Source: Planctomycetaceae bacterium (lineage in GTDB: Bacteria; Planctomycetota; Planctomycetia; Planctomycetales; Planctomycetaceae). Taken from it: a DNA stretch of 6,260 bases. Below, in pieces: positions 1 to 5,204 of the stretch. How positions within the stretch are numbered: the first letter of the stretch is position 1; every line of letters begins with the position of its first letter. A model generated the notes under the pieces. That model saw only the letters and a list, made by a program, of their open reading frames with translations. It searched no databases and had not been told where the DNA came from. The stretch is taken from contig JAJDEK010000151.1 of NCBI GenBank assembly GCA_029259875.1, positions 1 to 6,260 on the forward strand, written 5' to 3'. The position numbers and the translations under genes are program-made.

Positions 1-71
1 AAGAGGCGATTCCGTTGGATGGCACCATTTTGAGCGTTAATTTACGTCATCCCGATGTTTTTGGTCAATAA
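1..71 (+). CDS. C-terminal end of an unidentified protein (partial)
   Basis: Only the last 22 codons are visible, read in the frame starting at base 3 and ending in TAA at 69-71. The tail contains LDGTILSVNLRHPDVFGQ. It is an open frame running in from the window edge and ends 9 bp before holA, so the two are probably co-transcribed. In many proteobacteria the gene before holA is lptE, but this tail does not look like an LptE C-terminus to me and I do not assign a family. That it is coding is inferred from the open frame and the tight spacing to holA. Confidence 0.55.
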   Translation, partial: EAIPLDGTILSVNLRHPDVFGQ

Positions 72-80
72 GAGTTATTA

Positions 81-1097
81 ATGAGCCTGCACGTCACCGA
101 ATTTCTATTAAATCCCGCTCAGCACGAGTTTGGTCCTGTTGTCATCCTGTATGGTGATGATCGGTATATGAAACAGGAGGCGATTAAAGCCATTGAACCC
201 ATTGTGCTGGGAGATGAAGAAGACACTAGTCTCACCCGTTTTGACGGGAAGCGGCTCCAAAGTGAGTTGCCTCCTTCTGCACTATTTGACGAACTGAAAA
301 CGGTTTCCATGTGGGGAGACAAGCGTTTGGTGATTATTGACGAAGCGGAAAAATACGTATCCGCATTTCGTAGTAGACTGGAAAAATATCTCGAAACGCC
401 TTCTAAAAGCTCAATTCTGGTTCTAGATGTGAAATCGTGGAGCAAGTCGACCCGGCTGGCAAAACTCGTTGCTAAGGTTGGTTTAGATCTCGAATGTAAA
501 GAACTGAAGGGAGGGCCATTAGCAAAATGGATTTCAGATACCGCTGGGCAGTTACATCAAAAGCAGATTTCCCGTGATGCCGCCTTGTTACTGATTGAAA
601 TGGTGGGCACTCATTGTGGACAAATTCATCAGGAATTGGAAAAATTGTCCACTTTTGTAGGAGAGCAGCCACGAATCGGCCCTGATGATATTCGTGCTGT
701 CGTTGGGGGGTGGAAAGCAGAAACAACCTGGGCCATGACGGGAGCGCTGCGTGATGGAAATATCAGCGATGCACTCCGGTATTTGGATAATTTGTTGGTC
801 GCGGGCGAAGCACCACAGAAAATTCTGGGAGGGTTGACTTTTGTCTGGCGAAAGTATTTTAAAGCAGCCCAGCTTGCGGTACAGGGAACCCCTTTAAAAC
901 AGGCACTTAAGCAGGCTGGAGTCTTTCCCCGTGACATCGATTCTTCTGATAGATATCTGCGGCGTTTAAGCCGACAGCGAGCAGAAAAAATCAGTCAATG
1001 GTTGCTTAAAACCGATCTCAATCTCAAAGGAAATAGCCGTTTGGCTCCAAGGTTGGAGTTGGAACAGCTACTCTTTTTGCTGAGTGGTAAGCTTTGA
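81..1097 (+). CDS. holA: DNA polymerase III subunit delta (clamp loader)
   Basis: This is the delta subunit of the clamp loader, which opens the beta sliding clamp and loads it on primed DNA within the cytoplasmic replisome. The 338 residues match the usual family length (E. coli HolA is 343). The N-terminal AAA+-like domain starts with VVILYGDDRYMKQEAI (about residues 20-35), a degenerate nucleotide-binding loop as expected, since delta does not bind ATP. A middle lid region (about 140-210) follows. The C-terminal collar domain ends with LLKTDLNLKGNSR near residues 308-320, the typical 'D-x-x-x-K-G' signature of the family. The ATG at 81 gives a full-length domain, although its ribosome site (agagttatta) is weak. 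Translation may be coupled to the gene ending 9 bp upstream. No clear terminator follows. Identification rests on recognised family motifs. Confidence 0.93.
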   Translation: MSLHVTEFLLNPAQHEFGPVVILYGDDRYMKQEAIKAIEPIVLGDEEDTSLTRFDGKRLQSELPPSALFDELKTVSMWGDKRLVIIDEAEKYVSAFRSRLEKYLETPSKSSILVLDVKSWSKSTRLAKLVAKVGLDLECKELKGGPLAKWISDTAGQLHQKQISRDAALLLIEMVGTHCGQIHQELEKLSTFVGEQPRIGPDDIRAVVGGWKAETTWAMTGALRDGNISDALRYLDNLLVAGEAPQKILGGLTFVWRKYFKAAQLAVQGTPLKQALKQAGVFPRDIDSSDRYLRRLSRQRAEKISQWLLKTDLNLKGNSRLAPRLELEQLLFLLSGKL

Positions 1098-1161
1098 TTT
1101 GGGCGTAAACAAAGTGCCACAATAAGCTTGTAATAGTCTTGTTGCTTCATAAAGTTCCTTT

Positions 1162-1187
1162 CAGAATTCCTGTATTCTGCACAGAAT
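1162..1187. promoter_or_regulatory. Two overlapping dyads sharing one arm (candidate regulator site)
   Basis: CAGAAT (1162-1167), ATTCTG (1174-1179) and CAGAAT (1182-1187) form two inverted repeats that share the middle arm, with spacers of 6 and 2 bases. The cluster ends 5 bp before the -35 box at 1193, about -66 to -41 from the predicted start of transcription. That is a normal place for an activator or an upstream repressor. There is no T-run after it, so it is not a holA terminator. The binding protein is unknown. Confidence 0.35.
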
Positions 1188-1192
1188 GAATC

Positions 1193-1221
1193 TTGTCATG
1201 AATCAGCTACGGGGGTATAAA
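1193..1221 (+). promoter_or_regulatory. Sigma70-type promoter for the 1331 gene and murJ
   Basis: TTGTCA (1193-1198, 5 of 6 to consensus) and TATAAA (1216-1221, 5 of 6) are separated by exactly 17 bases. Transcription would start near 1228, leaving a leader of about 100 bases before the ATG at 1331. This is one of the two best promoter matches in the window. It lies in the only sizeable gap upstream of the 1331-murJ pair. The prediction rests on consensus alone. Confidence 0.55.
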
Positions 1222-1232
1222 GCAACGTTCAT

Positions 1233-1291
1233 AAGGTTTTTGCGAAACTCACTGATACTGTCAGAACCTTGCAGTGATTGATAATGTTTCG
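1233..1291 (+). promoter_or_regulatory. Potentially structured leader with crossing pairings
   Basis: Inside the predicted transcript, AAGGTT (1233-1238) can pair with AACCTT (1265-1270), and CTGA (1252-1255) with TCAG (1261-1264). Alternatively CGAAAC (1243-1248) and TCACTG (1249-1254) pair with GTTTCG (1286-1291) and CAGTGA (1272-1277). The two sets cross, so they are either mutually exclusive or form a pseudoknot. I do not recognise a known riboswitch. Six-base pairings arise by chance in 100 bases, so confidence is low. Confidence 0.2.
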
Positions 1292-1330
1292 TACTTCTAT
1301 TGAGATCTCAGACGCACATTGAGGTGAAGC

Positions 1331-1756
1331 ATGTCGTCCGAATTCATGGATCCAGATGATGCCTCCAGCATCTATGAGGAAGCTCCTCTGGAAGCGGATC
1401 GTCATAAATGGATCGAAAGCCAAAAGACGGGCTTTGATCTCGGCAAGTTTGCTATTTCTGACTGGTATGCAAATCATTGGTACTACTTTTGCATGGTTAA
1501 GAAAATAGAACATCTGTTGGGAAATCGATGCTGGCAGGAATTCAGTGATACCCGTTTTGGGTTTTTGAAGTCACTTGATTTGGAAGATGACCTGTTAGCA
1601 GACCGGATCTTGGACAGAATCTTCTGGGATCGAATGGAAAACCTGGACATCATAATCTGGGCCAGAGAGTGGAATTTACCACTTGAGCGTGTAATGGAGA
1701 TACTCGAGCTAATCGATATCAATTCCGCGCGTCTTGAAGAACCAGCTTTGTCCTGA
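1331..1756 (+). CDS. Conserved-looking small cytoplasmic protein, unknown function
   Basis: This is a 141-residue acidic, mostly helical protein with no signal peptide and no membrane segment. The start is well supported by GAGGTG at 1321-1326, 4 bases before the ATG. The core (about residues 24-70) is aromatic-rich: HKWIESQKTGFDLG, then SDWYANHWYYF, EHLLGNRCWQEF and FGFL. I associate this 'HKWIESEK-x-G-x-DLG ... W-x-x-x-HW ... EHL-x-G-x-x-W-x-EF' pattern with unnamed bacterial hypothetical proteins, from memory and unchecked. The C-terminal half has two acidic helices, the second containing WNLPLERVMEILELI (about 117-131). It sits behind its own promoter and 15 bp before murJ, which suggests co-transcription with the lipid II flippase gene, but co-function is only an inference. 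No catalytic motif is visible. That it is a real gene is very likely from the ribosome site and spacing. Confidence 0.8.
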   Translation: MSSEFMDPDDASSIYEEAPLEADRHKWIESQKTGFDLGKFAISDWYANHWYYFCMVKKIEHLLGNRCWQEFSDTRFGFLKSLDLEDDLLADRILDRIFWDRMENLDIIIWAREWNLPLERVMEILELIDINSARLEEPALS

Positions 1757-1771
1757 TTCAATTTGTAAATA

Positions 1772-3457
1772 ATGGATGACTCTAAACCACCTCCGCTTTC
1801 TGAAGAAGAACAATCTCAGGTGGTTGACAACGATCATTCGCGCGGATTATTCAAGGGCCTCCGAACCGTAAGTCTGTTAACGCTATTGAGCCGTATCTTG
1901 GGGATGGTTCGGGATATTGGCATGGCGACTTTGTTCGGCAACGGGCCGATCATGGATTCTTTTTCAGTCGCTTTCAAGTTGCCAAATCTCGCTCGCCGTC
2001 TGTTGGGGGAAGGGGCGCTTTCAACGGCTTTTTTACCTACCTATATCCGTGAACTTGAACAGAATGGTCGCGAGTCGTCTTGGAAGCTGGTGACAGCAGT
2101 TCTGTTCTGGTTGATGGTCTTCTGCATTTTGATGGTTGCGGTCGGTGAACTGCTACTGATTTTGATGAGTGGGATTGCAACTCCCAATTCCGAATCGCAG
2201 CTTCTCTGCTGGTTAGCTGGCTTGTTACTACCCTATTTAATCCTGATTTGTTTAGCAGCACAGATCAATGCCACGCTACATGCTTTAAATCATTTTTCAA
2301 TACCGGCATTGCTTCCCACAATTTTGAATCTGTTCTGGATGGCCGGTATTTGGTTGATCGCACCATTTTTTTCAGACGCGGATACAAAGATTACGGTGAT
2401 CTGTGTTTCGATACTGACAGGAGGTCTCTTTCAATTATTATTACCTGCGTTGAAACTATTCCAATTAGGGTATCGCCCCCGAATGCAATGGCAGAGTGGC
2501 TATGCGCAAGTTCGAACGATTGCCGTTACGATGGCTCCGATTGTTGTTGGGTTATCAATTACACAACTCAATACTTTGATTGATAGCCTTCTGGCTTGGG
2601 GGATGGCTAAGCCGGAAGGAATACTTGAAACCAGTCCGGATGCGGGACTTCCTTTCTGGCAAATATTTGAATCAGGTACGGCTTCCGCTTTATATTTTGG
2701 TCAGAGGATGTACCAGTTTCCGCTAGGAGTATTCGGTGTTGCTTTGGGGACAGTGCTTTATCCTCGGCTTTCCCGACATGCGGAAAGAAAAAACGATGAT
2801 TTATTGCGCCAAGATTTAACATTGGGACTGCAATTAGTTCTGGGAGTCGGATTACCCGCCAGTATGGGATTGTTTTTAATGGCGGAACCGTTGTCCTTGC
2901 TCTTATTTCAATATGGTGATTTCGATGTATTTGATGCATTACAAACGGCTGAAATGATTCGTTATTATGGTCTCGGTGTCTTTGCGATTATGGCGGTATT
3001 GATTTTGAATCGCGGATTCTATGCGATTGGCGATACGCGGACTCCGGTTCGCATTGGTGTTTTGATTGTTATATTTAATCTGCTTTTAAACTTGATATTC
3101 ATTTGGTGGCTGAAAGGGAAAGGGCTTGCACTGGCGACTTCTCTGGCGGCGATAATTCAGTCAGGGCTCAGTCTCTGGCTCATCAGGGAAAAAGTAGGCT
3201 CCCTCGATTTTTCGAAATTGATGCGAACATGTCTTCGAGCAGGCCTGGCAACCATGATGATGGCAGTGGTGATCTTTGCTGAGTTGCAGGTAATTTCGCC
3301 CGGTACTCAGTTCTTTTATCGTTTACTGCGTGTGTTGATTCCAGTCATTTCGGCTGTGGTGGTTTATTTACTGTTGGCCCGTATGTTGGGGTTACATGAA
3401 ATTATGACTCTTTTAGGGGCTGGCAAAAACTCTGTTGAAGATCATCAGGAATCTTAA
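1772..3457 (+). CDS. murJ: Lipid II flippase MurJ (MviN family)
   Basis: MurJ flips the peptidoglycan precursor lipid II across the cytoplasmic membrane. This is a 561-residue multi-spanning membrane protein of the MOP exporter superfamily, with 14 helices expected from the family. After an acidic 25-residue cytoplasmic tail comes SRILGMVRDIGMATLFG (40-56), then FKLPNLARRLLGEGALSTAF (68-87), the MviN signature. By alignment from memory, R41, R47 and R75 match the E. coli residues R18, R24 and R52, and R312 in LYFGQRMYQFPLGVFGVALG (308-326... region) matches R270. These line the substrate cavity and are all present. The segment at about 276-301 (ending GLPFWQIFE) is a longer loop than in E. 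coli MurJ. The ATG at 1772 has no clear Shine-Dalgarno site and follows the upstream stop by 15 bp, so translation may be coupled. A strong terminator lies 43 bp downstream. The gene fits the presence of peptidoglycan in Planctomycetes. Confidence 0.95.
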   Translation: MDDSKPPPLSEEEQSQVVDNDHSRGLFKGLRTVSLLTLLSRILGMVRDIGMATLFGNGPIMDSFSVAFKLPNLARRLLGEGALSTAFLPTYIRELEQNGRESSWKLVTAVLFWLMVFCILMVAVGELLLILMSGIATPNSESQLLCWLAGLLLPYLILICLAAQINATLHALNHFSIPALLPTILNLFWMAGIWLIAPFFSDADTKITVICVSILTGGLFQLLLPALKLFQLGYRPRMQWQSGYAQVRTIAVTMAPIVVGLSITQLNTLIDSLLAWGMAKPEGILETSPDAGLPFWQIFESGTASALYFGQRMYQFPLGVFGVALGTVLYPRLSRHAERKNDDLLRQDLTLGLQLVLGVGLPASMGLFLMAEPLSLLLFQYGDFDVFDALQTAEMIRYYGLGVFAIMAVLILNRGFYAIGDTRTPVRIGVLIVIFNLLLNLIFIWWLKGKGLALATSLAAIIQSGLSLWLIREKVGSLDFSKLMRTCLRAGLATMMMAVVIFAELQVISPGTQFFYRLLRVLIPVISAVVVYLLLARMLGLHEIMTLLGAGKNSVEDHQES

Positions 3458-3463
3458 AACATT

Positions 3464-3496
3464 GTGAAAAAGAAAAAGAAGAAGAAGTCGAAATAA
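3464..3496 (+). other. Lysine-only mini-ORF after murJ, doubtful gene
   Basis: GTG at 3464 opens a 10-codon frame that translates as MKKKKKKKSK and stops with TAA at 3494-3496. It begins 6 bases after the murJ stop and ends 4 bases before the terminator stem. AGGA at 3447-3450 is 13 bases from the GTG, too far for a good ribosome site. The run mixes AAA and AAG. It may be only an A-rich purine tract feeding the terminator. I list it because a run of seven Lys codons in one frame is unusual, not because I believe it is translated. Confidence 0.12.
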
Positions 3497-3500
3497 AAAA

Positions 3501-3526
3501 AGCCCTCTGGAATTACCGAGAGGGCT
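3501..3526. terminator. Bidirectional intrinsic terminator between murJ and the DUF1559 gene
   Basis: A perfect 8-bp stem AGCCCTCT (3501-3508) / AGAGGGCT (3519-3526) closes a 10-base loop. On the - strand the stem is followed by an uninterrupted T-run (the A-run at 3494-3500), ideal for ending the DUF1559 transcript. On the + strand it is followed by TGATTTATTTTG, a weaker but usable U-rich tail for murJ. A second small palindrome, TTGATC-A-GATCAA (3536-3548), lies between the terminator and the DUF1559 stop codon. Confidence 0.9.
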
Positions 3527-3557
3527 TGATTTATTTTGATCAGATCAAGTTTTACTT

Positions 3558-4592
3558 TTAGAATTCACCGATCACTTCACCGCCACTGCGGGTACTTAGT
3601 GCGCGATAGGTATTCAGATCGATATTTTCGCTGAGGGATCGAACTGCACCGTCCATCAATAGGGCGTGCACAATACCAATATGATAGCTGCGGGCTGTTA
3701 CAGCAGCATAAGTGGGACTGGTACAGCTCTTTGCTTCACGGCACGCAGTAAAGTCACCCGCATTAATGGCACCGCTAGCTCCAGTAACAGCTACGTTGGT
3801 GTTTGGAGGGAGTGTGCTGGTAAATCCCGTTTGGTGAACGCGTCCATCGACCCACTCAGTATGACCACTGTTGCCTTTGTTGTCACCGCTCATCAATGCT
3901 TCAACACCGCTGGCAATACTAGGGATTGAGGATGAACCTGCATTACCGTCTCGATTATATGCAGTGAAGGCTTTCACTTCTGCAAAACCTATCGTATTAC
4001 TCATGCCATCTGTGAAATCGCGTGGTTTGGTTTTACTATTCGGATAAAACGCTCCATCACCACCACTGAGACTGGAATTAGTAAAGACGCGCCAGGTTCC
4101 TCCGTTGTATCCATAGTTGATGGGATAGTGTATCGCAGCACCACTCGAGTCGGTACGAATTTTGTCATTCACCTCGCTGGGACAGAGAAAGAAGGGGGTG
4201 CGTGTAGTAGCAATATTGGCGTTAACAGGTGCCTCATAGCCTACAGTGAAATCAATATTGTTGTAGAGATTTGCTCCATCGGCAAAGGGAAGAATGCGGG
4301 CGTGAATTGACCACTGACCGCCATCCGTGTATCCACCAGATCCATCTGGGCCAACACAGAAAGCAGGGGGGAATGCTGTATAGGCACTGAGATAGTTGTG
4401 TAATGCCAAGCCAATTTGCTTCATGTTATTTTTGCATTGACTACGGCGAGCCGCTTCACGTGCCTGCTGAACGGCAGGTAAGAGAAGTGCAATTAGAATC
4501 GCAATAATGGCGATGACTACCAGGAGCTCAATCAGTGTGAAGCCATGTTTGTGTTTACCAAGGGCTCGATATTTTGGGGTACGTTGTCCCAT
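3558..4592 (-). CDS. DUF1559 protein with type IV pilin-like N-terminal signal
   Basis: This is a 344-residue secreted or surface protein. Its N-terminus [20 protein letters not shown] is a classic prepilin/pseudopilin signal. Cleavage and N-methylation by a prepilin peptidase are expected between G17 and F18, with the conserved Glu at E22 (position 5 of the mature chain). The hydrophobic helix (about 18-40) continues into [20 protein letters not shown], the typical DUF1559 linker. The body carries FFLCPSE (135-141), [16 protein letters not shown] (191-206) and the C-terminal block [24 protein letters not shown] plus [13 protein letters not shown], all family hallmarks. Such proteins occur in dozens to hundreds of copies per planctomycete genome, and their role is not established. 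A good ribosome site (AAGAGGAA, complement of 4601-4608) precedes the ATG by 8 bases. The gene is alone on its strand and ends at a strong terminator. I see no convincing promoter for it. Confidence 0.93.
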   Translation of the reverse strand: MGQRTPKYRALGKHKHGFTLIELLVVIAIIAILIALLLPAVQQAREAARRSQCKNNMKQIGLALHNYLSAYTAFPPAFCVGPDGSGGYTDGGQWSIHARILPFADGANLYNNIDFTVGYEAPVNANIATTRTPFFLCPSEVNDKIRTDSSGAAIHYPINYGYNGGTWRVFTNSSLSGGDGAFYPNSKTKPRDFTDGMSNTIGFAEVKAFTAYNRDGNAGSSSIPSIASGVEALMSGDNKGNSGHTEWVDGRVHQTGFTSTLPPNTNVAVTGASGAINAGDFTACREAKSCTSPTYAAVTARSYHIGIVHALLMDGAVRSLSENIDLNTYRALSTRSGGEVIGEF

Positions 4593-4720
4593 TTCTTTTC
4601 TTCCTCTTAAAAAAAGATGATGACAACGTGCTCACAAACAATTTTGTATTGTGTGATCAGATACTCTCGTACCTACATGGGTAGCCGTCTTGTCGCTGTT
4701 TTAGATGATTCATCGAGACT

Positions 4721-4729
4721 TGATAATCA
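4721..4729. promoter_or_regulatory. Fur-core-like motif upstream of the hemP promoter
   Basis: TGATAATCA matches the central nine bases of the classical E. coli 19-bp Fur box exactly, and the surrounding TTGAT-A-ATCAA (4720-4730) is a perfect palindrome. The flanks match poorly (about 11 of 19 over the whole box). It ends 7 bp before the -35 element. The location fits iron control of hemP, a gene that is commonly Fur-regulated, but the match alone is weak evidence and planctomycete Fur boxes may differ. Confidence 0.3.
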
Positions 4730-4736
4730 ATCTTTG

Positions 4737-4765
4737 TTGACATTGAGTCTCAGGTTCATTATGTT
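4737..4765 (+). promoter_or_regulatory. Sigma70-type promoter, probably for hemP
   Basis: TTGACA (4737-4742) is a perfect -35. After exactly 17 bases comes TATGTT (4760-4765, 4 of 6). Predicted transcription starts near 4772, giving a leader of about 190 bases before hemP. An alternative start comes from the extended -10 TGCTTTAAT at 4831-4839, with TTCACA (4809-4814) as a -35 at a long 19-base spacing. I cannot tell which is used. Confidence 0.5.
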
Positions 4766-4806
4766 AGTCAGCCGTGATCATGTTCGCAAGTAGAATTGGG
4801 ACTTAT

Positions 4807-4830
4807 TTTTCACATTTTTTGATGTGAAAA
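4807..4830. repeat. Perfect 9-bp inverted repeat in the hemP leader
   Basis: TTTTCACAT (4807-4815) and ATGTGAAAA (4822-4830) are perfect reverse complements around a 6-base TTTTTG spacer. If transcribed it is an A/U-rich hairpin. As DNA it could be a repressor site, since it overlaps the -35 region of the alternative promoter. It is too AT-rich and lacks a clean T-run on either side to be a convincing terminator. Confidence 0.5.
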
Positions 4831-4901
4831 TGCTTTAATTTGCCATGCGGACTTGTGTGTGGAGCACTTCAATGAGTGGCATTCTGAATTGAGTATGAAG
4901 A

Positions 4902-4964
4902 ATGCTTGGGGCGAGTTGTAGTGCAATGAAAAAATTCTTTTTTTCGGTATCAAAAGACCAATGA
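4902..4964 (+). CDS. Candidate leader peptide overlapping the hemP start
   Basis: A 20-codon frame opens with ATG at 4902 and has an internal ATG at 4926. The latter gives a 12-residue peptide MKKFFFSVSKDQ. Its TGA stop (4962-4964) overlaps the hemP ATG (4961-4963) as ATGA, the usual arrangement for translational coupling. The ribosome site before 4926 is poor (GGGGCGAG at 4908-4914, 11 bases away). hemP itself has no Shine-Dalgarno site, which makes coupling attractive. A chance ORF of this length is common, so this stays a candidate. Confidence 0.25.
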   Translation: MLGASCSAMKKFFFSVSKDQ

Positions 4965-5143
4965 GTGAACAAAATAATCTTGACCATGATGCTCCAGCTC
5001 CCGTCCCCAATGAAGATTCTCTTGCTGGTGTAATCAGCTCAGAAACCATTCTTAAAGGCAATCAGGAGGTTTTGATCCAGCATGGAGAAATCGTTTACCG
5101 CTTGCGAATTACGCAGAATGGGAAACTGATCCTCTGTAAATAA
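4961..5143 (+). CDS. hemP: Hemin uptake protein HemP
   Basis: This 60-residue protein matches the small HemP family, found with heme-uptake genes in many bacteria. The exact role is debated; related HmuP proteins act as regulators of heme-receptor expression, others as accessory factors. The C-terminal domain (about 26-60) has the family pattern: SSETILKGNQEVLIQHG, then YRLRITQNGKLILCK. The 'E-V-x-I-x-H-x-G-x-x-Y-x-L-R-x-T-x-x-G-K-L-I-L-x-K' string is nearly complete, with Cys59 where Thr is common. The first 25 residues are an acidic, Pro-rich, variable extension. There is no signal peptide. The ATG at 4961 lacks a clear ribosome site and overlaps the stop of a short upstream frame. No heme receptor, TonB or transporter gene is visible nearby, so it stands alone here. 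Iron regulation through the motif at 4721-4729 is inferred. Confidence 0.88.
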   Translation: MSEQNNLDHDAPAPVPNEDSLAGVISSETILKGNQEVLIQHGEIVYRLRITQNGKLILCK

Positions 5144-5144
5144 T

Positions 5145-5167
5145 ACTCCCTCTATCAAAGGAGTTTT
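5145..5167. terminator. Weak bidirectional hairpin between hemP and the lipoprotein gene
   Basis: ACTCC (5145-5149) pairs with GGAGT (5160-5164) around a 10-base loop, immediately after the hemP stop. On the + strand TTTTAG follows the stem, and on the - strand ATTATTT follows. The 5-bp stem is short, but it sits where both convergent genes need an end. Confidence 0.4.
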
Positions 5168-5204
5168 AGAAGATATCAGCGTCCTTTTTTGCGATCGCGA
5201 CTTC

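Larger units (their letters stand above)
4593..4960. other. 368-bp divergent regulatory region between DUF1559 gene and hemP
   Basis: There is no long gene here. On the + strand it holds a Fur-core-like motif (4721-4729), a consensus-like promoter (4737-4765), a 9-bp inverted repeat (4807-4830), an alternative extended -10 element (4831-4839) and a short ORF running into hemP (4902-4964). On the - strand I find only the DUF1559 ribosome site (4601-4608). The most tempting -10, CATAAT (complement of 4758-4763), lacks a good -35. The DUF1559 promoter is therefore unresolved. Confidence 0.6.

Noticed and set aside
1..71. Assigning the upstream partial gene as lptE because lptE precedes holA in many bacteria.
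   Set aside because: The 22 visible residues do not resemble an LptE C-terminus, and gene order alone is not enough.
119..445. A 108-codon - strand open frame opposite holA.
   Set aside because: Its Ser/Arg-rich translation is typical of an antisense shadow, and it overlaps a clear DNA polymerase III delta gene.
1162..1179. CAGAAT/ATTCTG hairpin as the holA terminator.
   Set aside because: The stem is AT-rich, only 6 bp, and no T-run follows. A regulatory dyad next to the promoter fits better.
1340..1353. GAATTCATGGATCC looks like an EcoRI-ATG-BamHI cloning junction at the start of the 141-residue gene.
   Set aside because: It reads through smoothly as SSEFMDPDD in frame, a good ribosome site precedes the upstream ATG, and no vector-like sequence surrounds it. 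Chance is the simpler explanation.
2248..2583. A 111-codon + strand open frame inside murJ.
   Set aside because: It lies wholly within the strongly supported murJ frame, encodes a low-quality Cys-rich sequence and has no ribosome site.
4810..5061. An 83-codon - strand open frame opposite hemP.
   Set aside because: It covers the hemP coding region in antisense and has no recognisable domain. The + strand HemP motif is clear.
5191..5198. GCGATCGC octamer, as in the cyanobacterial HIP1 repeat.
   Set aside because: A single copy in 6 kb with no other cyanobacterial signal; a chance palindrome.
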